A DNA stretch of 62,172 nucleotides from Nostoc sp. GT001 (GTDB taxonomy: Bacteria; Cyanobacteriota; Cyanobacteriia; Cyanobacteriales; Nostocaceae): assembly GCF_030382115.1 (NCBI RefSeq), contig NZ_JAUDRJ010000003.1:2508005-2570176 (forward strand), in the 5' to 3' direction. Every line of letters begins with the position of its first letter. Within the stretch, counting starts at the first letter, position 1. Of this stretch, positions 16,859-25,109 are shown one piece after another. Below the pieces are notes generated by a model. That model had not been told where the DNA came from. It was given only the letters and a program-made list of their open reading frames with translations, and did not search any database. Made by a program: the position numbers and the translations under genes.

Positions 16859-18280
16859 TTAATTTTTAATTTTTAATTCCGCCTTGCGGATTGCACCCTG
16901 CCAGCTAATAGTTTGCTTGGCAGAACGTATTCCTAAAGAACGAGTTGCTACGACTTCAATATCAACGTTGACACCAGGGCGTAAAGCTTCGTCAGGAATT
17001 TTGAGCTTGCCCAAAGCTAGAGTAAAACGGTTGTAGTCACGAGTCACAAGTTCGGTGGGAATATCCCCTTCAAATTCAGTTTTGTAGCCAGAAAAACCAT
17101 GCGAGCTATCTTGGGCGCGGAATTTGACGCGAAACTGAGTATTAATGGCATCAGACTTGGCTGCCAAATCGACTATTTTTAAATTGAGATTTTGTCCGGC
17201 ATCGGCAAATTCTGCCACAGCTAACCGAGTGACATCTTTTTTGGGAATGGCATGGTTAACGGTAAATGTTGTTAAGTTAGCCTCACTTTTGCTGTTACCT
17301 TCAACCCATAATTCCTCAGAAAAAGTAATTTCTACTTGTTTGTTATCAGTTAAATTTAGCGTTACAGCTTGATTGCCAAAGCTGGTAATGGGTTGTCTTT
17401 CTTGCCAAACTATTTGAAAAGCCTCTTCTAGACGCTGTTCAAACTCTCGATAATCATCGGCGATCGCAGAACCAGGCGCAAGTAGAGAAGCTGCGCCTAT
17501 GCGTTGATTCCACTTATTCTTGGAGAGTTTGAACTGTTTGTTTATCAGTTCCGAAATTGCTAGCTGCACAGTTGGAGTATCAGCTGCCAAAGGTTCCTTG
17601 CTATTGACAATACTCAAAGTTCCTAAGCGCCCTTGGCTACCATCACTACCATCGCTGCCATCTCGCCCATCGCTACCATCGCTACATCGATAAACCTTTT
17701 CGGTACACTTATAATCAGGGCTACCAGGAGTTCCCTTGCAGGTTTTTACTTCCCATCTCCGTCTGTGACAGTTACAACCCTCCGTACCTTTGCCACCTCT
17801 ACCACCGCGCCCACCTTCCCCACTAGTTGCCTGGACAGAAATATTCCGTAATTCTGCCAAATTGTTGTAATACACTGTGAGGGAACCACCATTTCCCCCA
17901 TCTCCTCCTTTGCCACCATTACCACCGTTACCACCATCTGGTGCATTTATATCATGGCTGACGCGATTGCCGCGTTGGGAACCACAGTCAGGTTGATAAC
18001 CATCTTCCCCGTCTTCCCCGTCTTCACCATTTTTACCCGACAAGTCAAGATTTACAGGTGAACCATTGACAAAAATATTTTGGTTTTCACCGCTGCTACC
18101 ATCCCTACCCGATCGCCCATCGGTTCCTGCACGTCCATCTCTGCCATAATCTCTGGCTAATTTATAGTATTCGTCAGAGGCAACGGCTGGACATAAAACT
18201 GAACCAGAGGCAGGCAAAAAGCTAGTAAATAAGCAGAATGTCAGCAGTAGTGGCAGCTTACTCCTAAAACCATTGTGCAT
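16859..18280 (-). CDS. Secreted collagen-like (Gly-X-Y) protein
   Basis: The 473-residue protein starts with a signal peptide (LLLTFCLFTSFLPASG, cut near residue 35). Two Gly-X-Y tracts follow, about residues 47-75 and 80-225. They are rich in GRDGRAGTDG, GNGGNGGKGGDGG and DGSDGRDGSDGSDGSQG, and interrupted by a Cys-rich stretch (EGCNCHRRRWEVKTC). The C-terminal half (about 230-473) is a non-repetitive, beta-rich domain of unknown function. It is likely a cell-surface or sheath protein. Only short Gly-X-Y runs are perfect, so a true triple helix is uncertain. Confidence 0.75.
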   Translation of the reverse strand: MHNGFRSKLPLLLTFCLFTSFLPASGSVLCPAVASDEYYKLARDYGRDGRAGTDGRSGRDGSSGENQNIFVNGSPVNLDLSGKNGEDGEDGEDGYQPDCGSQRGNRVSHDINAPDGGNGGNGGKGGDGGNGGSLTVYYNNLAELRNISVQATSGEGGRGGRGGKGTEGCNCHRRRWEVKTCKGTPGSPDYKCTEKVYRCSDGSDGRDGSDGSDGSQGRLGTLSIVNSKEPLAADTPTVQLAISELINKQFKLSKNKWNQRIGAASLLAPGSAIADDYREFEQRLEEAFQIVWQERQPITSFGNQAVTLNLTDNKQVEITFSEELWVEGNSKSEANLTTFTVNHAIPKKDVTRLAVAEFADAGQNLNLKIVDLAAKSDAINTQFRVKFRAQDSSHGFSGYKTEFEGDIPTELVTRDYNRFTLALGKLKIPDEALRPGVNVDIEVVATRSLGIRSAKQTISWQGAIRKAELKIKN

Positions 18281-18328
18281 CTACTTACACCTAAAACTTT
18301 AGTTGAATTATCTAATCCTGACCGAAGA

Positions 18329-18391
18329 ATTACTAATTCGTAATTCGTAATTCGTAATTCGTAATTCGTAATTCGTAATTCGTAATTAATA
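18329..18391. repeat. TAATTCG heptamer array
   Basis: About eight tandem TAATTCG units sit just upstream of the collagen-like gene. A mirror set, TACGAAT units, lies at 18833-18867 on the other side of the MITE, so the two arrays could pair as long arms. Confidence 0.85.
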
Positions 18392-18455
18392 AATTCTGGA
18401 TATAGCGGTTCTCGGTTAAGTGAGTTACAAGAACCCCACCCCCAACCCCCTCCCC

Positions 18456-18717
18456 GCTCTTCGAGCTACGGTGTACACACAAGTCTATATCTTTCTTTAT
18501 TAATGAATCTCGCACTGTGTTTTGATCCCGCCTCGGAATGAATTCCGAGTCTCATAGCCCAAGTCCACTGAAAGTGGACTGAATTAATTATTTAGTCCAC
18601 TTTCAGTGGAGTTTCGCTATCAGCCCTGAACTTCAGTTCTGGGCGGGATATGGGTGGGCGTGACAGTTTCACTGTAGAGGATTTTTCGACTTGTGTGTAC
18701 ACCGTAGGCTCTTCGAG
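18456..18717. mobile_element. MITE with 20-bp terminal inverted repeats and 10-bp target duplication
   Basis: The element spans 18466-18707 (242 bp). Its ends are perfect inverted repeats: CTACGGTGTACACACAAGTC at 18466-18485 and GACTTGTGTGTACACCGTAG at 18688-18707. Both sides are flanked by the direct repeat GCTCTTCGAG (18456-18465 and 18708-18717), a typical target-site duplication. The inside has no gene but holds further palindromes, among them GTCCACT/AGTGGAC and CTGAACTTCAG. It must depend on a transposase encoded elsewhere. Confidence 0.85.
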
Positions 18718-18878
18718 AGGGGACTAGAATGTACCTTTTATGATTAGGAAACGCTATATAAGCCCCTTAATTTATTAATGGAAAAAAACAATTTTTTCCG
18801 CATTTTAGCCCCCGGCTTCAGCCGTGGGGTAAATAATTACGAATTACGAATTATAAATTACGAATTATTTTGACACAC

Positions 18879-19766
18879 TTATGAAAAAGGATTAGCTTCT
18901 GTTACCACTTCTGGCAGTGGAATAAACTCTGTTTCATCTGGCACGCTCGCAAAACGAGAGTCGCGCCAATCAGCTTTAGCTTGCTCTATTCGCTCTGGTC
19001 GGCTAGAGACAAAATTCCACCATTTGTAGCGTGTACCTAACGGCTCACCGCCAATAACAATACATCGAGCAGCATCTGTAGCAGAAACCTCAACTCGATC
19101 GCCTGACTCTAGAATAGCGAGACGATATTGCTCCATCGGTTCATCATTAATCCTCAACCCCTCGGTGACACTATATACTGCCCTTTGTGAATAATCTGTA
19201 GGGATAGTAAAGTGGGTGTTAGCAGACAACACTGCATCTAAATAGAGAATAGGTGAGAGAACTTTTACAGGTGAGGTATAGCCAAATGCTTGCCCAGCAA
19301 TAAGTTTGATGATAACGCCATTCTCTTCCCAAGTGGGAAGGATTTCAGCCGGATAGTGAATGAACGTTGGCTCTGTTTCTTCGTGTTCAACAGGCAGAGC
19401 AACCCAGGTTTGAATGCCATGAATAGTAGTTTCTTGGTGACGGTCAAAGTCAGGTGAGCGTTCTGAATGGACAATCCCCTTTCCCGCCGTCATCCAGTTG
19501 ACTGCACCTGGTTGGATTTCCTGCACAGTACCCAAACTATCGCGATGCATCAAAGCACCATCAAATAAATAAGTTACGGTTGCCAGATTGATATGAGGAT
19601 GCGGTCGGACATCGATGCCTTGATTGGGGGGCATAACGGATGGGCCAAGATGATCGAAAAAGATAAACGGCCCAACCGTTTGGCGATTAGGATATGGCAA
19701 ACTGCGGCGGGCAGAAAAACCACCCAGATTTTTAACTTCGGGTTCAATCAGTTGAAGAATTGCCAT
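18879..19766 (-). CDS. Pirin family protein
   Basis: The 295-residue cupin-fold protein has the pirin metal-site segment DVRPHPHINLATVTYLFDGA (His-x-His), then the later His and Glu in GKGIVHSERSP. The C-terminal pirin domain is complete (HFTIPTDYSQRAVYSVTEG). Some pirins oxidise quercetin and others act as redox-sensing transcription cofactors; the sequence does not say which. It is a single gene whose downstream end meets the repeat and MITE region. Confidence 0.92.
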   Translation of the reverse strand: MAILQLIEPEVKNLGGFSARRSLPYPNRQTVGPFIFFDHLGPSVMPPNQGIDVRPHPHINLATVTYLFDGALMHRDSLGTVQEIQPGAVNWMTAGKGIVHSERSPDFDRHQETTIHGIQTWVALPVEHEETEPTFIHYPAEILPTWEENGVIIKLIAGQAFGYTSPVKVLSPILYLDAVLSANTHFTIPTDYSQRAVYSVTEGLRINDEPMEQYRLAILESGDRVEVSATDAARCIVIGGEPLGTRYKWWNFVSSRPERIEQAKADWRDSRFASVPDETEFIPLPEVVTEANPFS

Positions 19767-19935
19767 AAATAATCGCAGGTGATTAGTAAATGCTGTAATT
19801 ATTATAAGTATATTTACTTGAAAATAAGCTAATCTGGATGAGTTATCTGTTTGTTTTGGAGAGTTTATGCCAGTGCGATCGCTTATTCTTTGATCGTTTT
19901 TTACTATTAAATATTAAACACAGCCCCCGTTAGTA

Positions 19936-20427
19936 TTGTTTCTCAACCAGAGAGTCTTTTCACAAGTGCGATCGCTCACGTTTAACTTTCTTAAACTTCT
20001 GATCAAATTTCAGTTTCCTACTGTTAAGGAAATTAATTGCAACCAATTAGCTCAATTACTATTAGATTCTGCAAAGCCTCGTCCATTAGTACTAGATGCA
20101 CGAAGTCAGACTGAGTATGCAGTCAGTCATCTTGAAACAGCAGTACGCATAGATCCTCTCACAGAGGACTTAACAGCAGTTACAACAGTTTCCCAAAATA
20201 GACCAATTGTTGTGTACTGTGCTGTTGGCTACCGAAGCGCAAAATTAGCCCAAAAACTGGATGAAGCCGGGATTAAGTGCATTTATAACTTGAGTGGTGG
20301 AATTTTTCAGTGGGCAAACCAAGGCAGGCCAATCTTTCAAAATGGGCATCCGACAAAGGTTGTACATCCTTACAATGCAATCTGGGGAAAATTACTAAAA
20401 GCTACTTACCATGCTCACGAGTGTTGA
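19936..20427 (+). CDS. Rhodanese-like domain protein
   Basis: The protein is a single rhodanese domain of about 110 residues, with the active-site loop VVYCAVGYRSAKLA, whose Cys carries persulfide in the family. The usual fold segments are visible: LVLDARSQTEYAVSHLETAV and CIYNLSGGIFQWANQGRP. The start is uncertain: no ATG is available, the longest frame opens at TTG 19936, and GTG 19966 is an alternative. A family-2 glycosyltransferase follows 69 bp later on the same strand; rhodanese, TIGR04283-type glycosyltransferase and DUF547 genes often sit together, as here. Confidence 0.82.
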   Translation: MFLNQRVFSQVRSLTFNFLKLLIKFQFPTVKEINCNQLAQLLLDSAKPRPLVLDARSQTEYAVSHLETAVRIDPLTEDLTAVTTVSQNRPIVVYCAVGYRSAKLAQKLDEAGIKCIYNLSGGIFQWANQGRPIFQNGHPTKVVHPYNAIWGKLLKATYHAHEC

Positions 20428-20496
20428 CCTTTGGACTAAGAGCTTGTCAACATTCAGCAAGTAGAATAAAAGCAACGATAAAACTACTTATGCTGC

Positions 20497-21252
20497 ATGT
20501 CTCAAGTTTCGATTGTCATTCCTACTTTAAACGAAGCAGTTAGCTTAGAGCGGACATTGCGCCAATTGACTTTACTTAATCCGCCTGCTTTTGAAGTGAT
20601 AGTAGTAGATGGTGGTAGCGATGATGAGACAGTGGCAGTTGCAAAGCAATGCTTTGGGTCATTCAATCAATCGCTAGGCGTACAAGTTCTTTCATCTAAA
20701 CAGCGTGGGCGTTCTATTCAGATGAATTATGGAGCATCGGCTGCAACTGGAGATATTCTTTGCTTTCTTCATGCAGATACTTGGGTGCCGGATGACTTAA
20801 TCACTCTAATCGAGCAAACCCTAGTAGAGCCAACCATTGCTTGTGGGGGGTTCATTTCTCTGATGAGTGGATCTCAAACGACTCGCTGGGGCATCTCTCT
20901 ACATAATTATCTAAAAACCTACTACGCACCACTGCTATTTAAGCCTCACCTGTTTTTTCGAGGATTGCGCCTGTTGTTCGGAGATCAGGTAATGTTTTGT
21001 CGTCGCACTGACTTTTGGGATTGCAATGGATTTGACGAGGCATTACCGATTATGGAAGATGGAGATTTATGCCTGAAATTGGTTAAAAAAGGACGCATTT
21101 ATCTGGTGAACCGCATTGTTCACTCTTCAGATCGCCGTGTAGCAAAATGGGGTAGCTGGAAAGCAAACGCAATCTACCTTTACATCGGTTTTTTGTGGGG
21201 AATTGGCGTTGATGCAAATTATCTCAAACAATTTTATCAAGATATTCGCTGA
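20497..21252 (+). CDS. TIGR04283-type family 2 glycosyltransferase
   Basis: The 251-residue GT-A enzyme begins SIVIPTLNEAVSLERTL. It has the nucleotide-sugar loop EVIVVDGGSDDETV, the LCFLHADTWVP metal segment, and FGDQVMFCRRTDF followed by LPIMEDGDLCLKL. This subgroup is linked to arsenosugar synthesis in some bacteria; the substrate here is not shown. No transmembrane helix is clear. Its 3' end overlaps the DUF547 gene on the other strand by 16 bp. Confidence 0.9.
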   Translation: MSQVSIVIPTLNEAVSLERTLRQLTLLNPPAFEVIVVDGGSDDETVAVAKQCFGSFNQSLGVQVLSSKQRGRSIQMNYGASAATGDILCFLHADTWVPDDLITLIEQTLVEPTIACGGFISLMSGSQTTRWGISLHNYLKTYYAPLLFKPHLFFRGLRLLFGDQVMFCRRTDFWDCNGFDEALPIMEDGDLCLKLVKKGRIYLVNRIVHSSDRRVAKWGSWKANAIYLYIGFLWGIGVDANYLKQFYQDIR

Positions 21253-21938
21253 TTCAGGTTCCAATCATAGTAGAGATAGGAAATCGGCGTTGAAGCATTT
21301 ATTGGCAAGTCTGTTTCTAAGTAAGAGCGGATATATTCTGGAATAGAGGATTTGACCTTAAGAAAATCTTGACGATACCATTTAAAGATTTTGCTACAGT
21401 AGAGCGTTTTACTAACTGAGTCATAACGGACTTTTTCAGAATTGTTAATGAAGCGACGGGTATCTTCATCTAACTGCTGAGTAACTTGTTGAGGAAAATA
21501 AGCTCCAGCACGCAGTAACGGGCAACCAACCGAAGCGCAGACTATTGCAAAATGAATTCGTGGCTCCTGCAATTGATTCCGCAGAATCTGGTTTTCTATT
21601 TGGGCTAAACTGTAATGCTTGTCAAATATATAATAAGCACGACGTTGGAAGAACCACAAAAAAGCCAACCAGTTGGGAATGCCTAAGATTCGCGGACGAA
21701 TTGACTCAAGCGGGTATCTTTCTAAAATTGTCGAAATGGTGAACGCATTGTAAAGGTTGATCCACAATGCCAATTGCTCAGAAGTGTTGCTATTAGATGT
21801 AAAAGCCAGATTTTTTTGACTCGACAACCAATTAGCTAGCGCTTGAGGTTGCTCAGTTTTCCAAGCAATATAGTTTACACGACCCTGGCGATCGACATAC
21901 TGACGCAACAACCTGTCCCAAGGTTCAAAATCTATCAT
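21237..21938 (-). CDS. DUF547 domain protein
   Basis: The 233-residue protein carries the DUF547 signatures LALWINLYNAFTI, IHFAIVCASVGCPLLRAGAY and TLYCSKIFKWYRQDF. The Cys in VGCP and the Asn in NLYNA are the usual conserved positions. The function is unknown; the fold has been compared with cysteine-protease-like domains. No signal peptide is visible. It is transcribed toward the glycosyltransferase gene. Confidence 0.88.
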   Translation of the reverse strand: MIDFEPWDRLLRQYVDRQGRVNYIAWKTEQPQALANWLSSQKNLAFTSNSNTSEQLALWINLYNAFTISTILERYPLESIRPRILGIPNWLAFLWFFQRRAYYIFDKHYSLAQIENQILRNQLQEPRIHFAIVCASVGCPLLRAGAYFPQQVTQQLDEDTRRFINNSEKVRYDSVSKTLYCSKIFKWYRQDFLKVKSSIPEYIRSYLETDLPINASTPISYLYYDWNLNQRIS

Positions 21939-22104
21939 TATTGCTGTGTTTATATGTTGGCCGTAGCTAAGGGAATTCTTTGCTTTCGCGATCGCAACGT
22001 AGAGTTGAATTTGTACAAGTATTTATTTAACGAATTATAACAATACCATCTTTGGCAACTTGAAATCAGCGATACACTGAGGAAAATTCCTTGAGGAAGC
22101 GTTG

Positions 22105-22494
22105 ATGGCACGGTTAAACGGGGTTATAAGTGAAACGTCTGTAGAGGAATTGCCTACAGTTTCAGACAAAAATACGATTGCAATTGAAAATCCGCCTGAG
22201 CCAGTGGAGGATGCCCAAGATATTGACGATATATTGAACTCACTAAAAACCTTACTGAGTTCTTTAGAAAAGCTCCAAAAAGTCCGCCAGGAAGTGGGCG
22301 ATATCAAACCGTTGATTGGGCGGATGCTTGATGGAGAACTAGTTGCTGGTGAAGAACTTGAGCAACTCAAGACAGGTGTGAGCAGTCTTTCTCGCCTTGT
22401 TCGTGCTTATAATGACCATCAAGTAGCGTTGGCCAAAGCACAACCTGCTAGAAACTTGCTAGATCAAGTACTGAAAGAACGTAAAGCTAATTGA
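22105..22494 (+). CDS. Conserved small acidic coiled-coil protein, unknown function
   Basis: The 129-residue protein is mostly helical: a disordered acidic N-terminus (residues 1-40), then heptads around DIDDILNSLKTLLSSLEKLQ and a C-terminal helix. No domain is recognised. The ATG at 22105 has a good GAGGAA ribosome site 7-12 bases upstream; a TTG one codon earlier is less likely. It looks like a cyanobacterial conserved protein. The HIP1-paired hairpin at 22561-22598 is a likely terminator. Confidence 0.75.
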   Translation: MARLNGVISETSVEELPTVSDKNTIAIENPPEPVEDAQDIDDILNSLKTLLSSLEKLQKVRQEVGDIKPLIGRMLDGELVAGEELEQLKTGVSSLSRLVRAYNDHQVALAKAQPARNLLDQVLKERKAN

Positions 22495-22560
22495 GTTGAG
22501 ACTGGGGATTAGGGAAGAAATTTTTTGGATTTTGGTTGGAGTTCTAATCTCTAATTTAAC

Positions 22561-22598
22561 AAGCGATCGCACTTTTTTGAGAGAATGCGATCGCTTTT
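22561..22598 (+). terminator. Hairpin made from two HIP1 sites
   Basis: AAGCGATCGCA at 22561-22571 pairs with TGCGATCGCTT at 22587-22597 and a few T residues follow. It sits 66 bp after the stop of the small coiled-coil gene. Confidence 0.6.
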
Positions 22599-22889
22599 CC
22601 ATCACTTGAAATCAAAGCTTTTTGGCGTTGACAATCAAAATTACCACAAAACAAGTATCAAGTATCACCTAACTTCACACAAGCAAATGACCCTTTGCAT
22701 CAGATAGAATGCCGAATCATGCGACAATTACCTGTTGCATATTGGCAAGTTAAAGCGCTATAACTCAATGCACATAAGAAGAACTAGTGCAAGCAGTTAA
22801 AGAGTCTATGCTAATTCAACAAACAAAGCCTTAACCTCAATTTTTAATGGACTTTTACCCTAGAATATTAACAAATAATAAATATTCAA
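22599..22889. other. AT-rich spacer before the restriction-modification genes
   Basis: No gene or clear repeat is seen. AATATTCAAATG ends at the methyltransferase start; the ribosome site is weak. Confidence 0.4.
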
Positions 22890-24182
22890 ATGAATCAACA
22901 ATTAGAGTTGCCATTTCAGAAGTTTTCTTCTAGCATTTCTAAATCTTTTGACAGTTCGTCTACATTCATCGATAACATGAAATTGCCAGTTCATCGATGG
23001 TTTAGATTTAGTGCAGGTTTCTCTGCACAATGGGTCGAAACTATAATTACTCAATTCCAAGAACGAGGAGAAATTACTGTCTTAGACCCATTCGCTGGTT
23101 CTGGTACAACCTTACTTGCATCTGAAAAGCTTGGAGTTGAATGTTTTGGAATTGAGGCTCATCCTTTTGTCGTGCGTATAGCAAGAGCTAAACTTTTATA
23201 TCAAACTGACTCTGATGCCTATCTTGAACATATAAAAAAGGTTATAAAATATGCAGAAAATCTGCAACCATGTGTAGATACATACCCAACACTGATTCAT
23301 AAATGCTTTACTATATCTTCACTTGAATCTCTAGATAGATTGCGCCAAGCTTGGGAAAAACTCGCTGATGATTCATCTCAATCCCAGTTAGTTTGGTTGA
23401 CACTGATATCAATTCTTCGACATGTTTCTCATGCTGGAACTGCACCTTGGCAGTATATCTTACCAAATAAAAAGAAACAATCTTTCTTAGAGCCAATATC
23501 TGCTTTTGAGCTAATGGCAGAGAATATAGCTACAGATATGAAAATTGCAGTAAAAACAGCGGCTTCTAGTTCGACACTCATTCAATCTGATGCTCGGACT
23601 TGCCAGGGCATACCTGATAATTTTACCAACTTGGTAATCACCTCACCGCCATACGCTAATAATTATGATTATGCGGATGCTACACGTCTCGAAATGTGTT
23701 TTATGAAAGAAATTTCCGGTTGGACTGATTTGCAAACTATGGTGAGACAATACTTAATTCGTTCATGTTCACAGCACGTCACCAATAAGAATGTAAACAT
23801 CGACGAAGTTCTAGCATCTCATGAATTATATCCAATCAAAGCTAGTATTATTGAAATCTGCCATCAATTGTCTCAAGAGCGACATTTACATGGAGGTAAA
23901 AAAAATTATCATTTGATGATTGCTTGCTATTTTCTTGACATGGCTAGAGTTTGGACAGCACTTCGTAGAGTATGTAAAAGTCCTGCAACAGTTTGCTTTG
24001 TAATTGGTGATTCTGCTCCCTATGGAATTTATATTCCGGTAATAGAATGGATGGGTTTATTAGCACAAGCAGCAGGATTTAAATCTTTTAAGTTTGAAAA
24101 AATTCGCGATCGTAATGTCAAATGGAAAAATCGCAAGCACAGAGTTCCTCTTTGCGAAGGTTGTTTGTGGGTTTACGGATAG
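22890..24182 (+). CDS. DNA methyltransferase of a restriction-modification system
   Basis: The 430-residue enzyme has the AdoMet loop TVLDPFAGSGTTLLASEKLG (motif I, about residues 65-84) and the catalytic loop NLVITSPPYANNYDYADATR (motif IV). SPPY is typical of N4-cytosine methyltransferases, though adenine methylation cannot be excluded. Motif I precedes motif IV with about 170 residues between, which likely hold the recognition domain. The endonuclease-like gene begins 34 bp after its stop. The pair is AT-rich compared with CbiG-CobJ next door, which fits recent transfer. Confidence 0.88.
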   Translation: MNQQLELPFQKFSSSISKSFDSSSTFIDNMKLPVHRWFRFSAGFSAQWVETIITQFQERGEITVLDPFAGSGTTLLASEKLGVECFGIEAHPFVVRIARAKLLYQTDSDAYLEHIKKVIKYAENLQPCVDTYPTLIHKCFTISSLESLDRLRQAWEKLADDSSQSQLVWLTLISILRHVSHAGTAPWQYILPNKKKQSFLEPISAFELMAENIATDMKIAVKTAASSSTLIQSDARTCQGIPDNFTNLVITSPPYANNYDYADATRLEMCFMKEISGWTDLQTMVRQYLIRSCSQHVTNKNVNIDEVLASHELYPIKASIIEICHQLSQERHLHGGKKNYHLMIACYFLDMARVWTALRRVCKSPATVCFVIGDSAPYGIYIPVIEWMGLLAQAAGFKSFKFEKIRDRNVKWKNRKHRVPLCEGCLWVYG

Positions 24183-24216
24183 GCTAATCACAAAAAAATT
24201 ATTTTGTACAACTGTA

Positions 24217-25080
24217 ATGGCAGAGTCATTGTCACATAAATGGGGTCAGATTTTAGGGAATCTCATCCAAGAATTTATTTGTGAAACACTTCAGCAAGTG
24301 GCCGATGAGCATGGTTTTTACTTAGACTATCAGAAGAAGCGCAAGGCACGAATTAGTAAAAAGGTATCATGGCAGGATCGCTATGGTAATTATCATGACC
24401 TTGACTATGTACTGGAGCGGGGAGGTACAGAAGAAACTCTTGGTCTTCCAGTGGCGTTTATTGAGACTGCATGGCGGCGTTACACCAAACATTCTAGAAA
24501 TAAAGTTCAAGAAATTGAAGGAGCGCTTATTCCTCTGGCAGACACTTATAGTCAACTTAATCCATTTTTAGGTGCTATTCTCGCAGGTGTATTTACTCAA
24601 GGAGCGCTTGACCAATTAGAATCTAAGGGCTTTAAAATTTTGTATCTTAAGTATGAAAATATCATAAAATCATTTACATCAGTTGGCATAAATGCATCTT
24701 TCAATGAAAGTACATTAGAATCCGAGTTTCAAAATAAAATTGCTCAATGGAAAAAGTTATCAACTCCAGATATTAATAATATAAAAAATCAAATACTCAG
24801 CCTAGAAAAATATCAAATAGATAAATTTATCAATACTTTAGAACAATCGTTTGCTCGACTAGTCCACCAGGTAAATATCATTGTCCTACATGGTCTATCT
24901 CAAGAAGCGGAAACTATTAATAATGCTATTGAATACATCCAGAATTATTCAGAAAACCAACCTAAGTTTGCCCCAGCAATAAAGTACGAGATTGACATTC
25001 GTTATAATAACGGCGATATAATTCATGCGATGTTTAAAAATAAAACTGAAGCACTCAAATTTTTGAGAACATTTGTTTAA
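24217..25080 (+). CDS. Type II restriction endonuclease (PD-(D/E)xK-like)
   Basis: The 287-residue protein lies directly behind the methyltransferase. An N-terminal helix region precedes the probable catalytic core: HDLDYVLERGG, then PVAFIETAWRRYTKHSRNK. Asp and the Glu of ETAW would be the metal ligands, with the usual ExK lysine replaced or shifted. The rest is helical. Longer in-frame openings upstream overlap the methyltransferase; I chose ATG 24217, giving MAESLSHKWGQ. The target sequence cannot be deduced. Confidence 0.8.
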   Translation: MAESLSHKWGQILGNLIQEFICETLQQVADEHGFYLDYQKKRKARISKKVSWQDRYGNYHDLDYVLERGGTEETLGLPVAFIETAWRRYTKHSRNKVQEIEGALIPLADTYSQLNPFLGAILAGVFTQGALDQLESKGFKILYLKYENIIKSFTSVGINASFNESTLESEFQNKIAQWKKLSTPDINNIKNQILSLEKYQIDKFINTLEQSFARLVHQVNIIVLHGLSQEAETINNAIEYIQNYSENQPKFAPAIKYEIDIRYNNGDIIHAMFKNKTEALKFLRTFV

Positions 25081-25109
25081 AGGCTAATTAAATAATTCGT
25101 AATTAAGTA

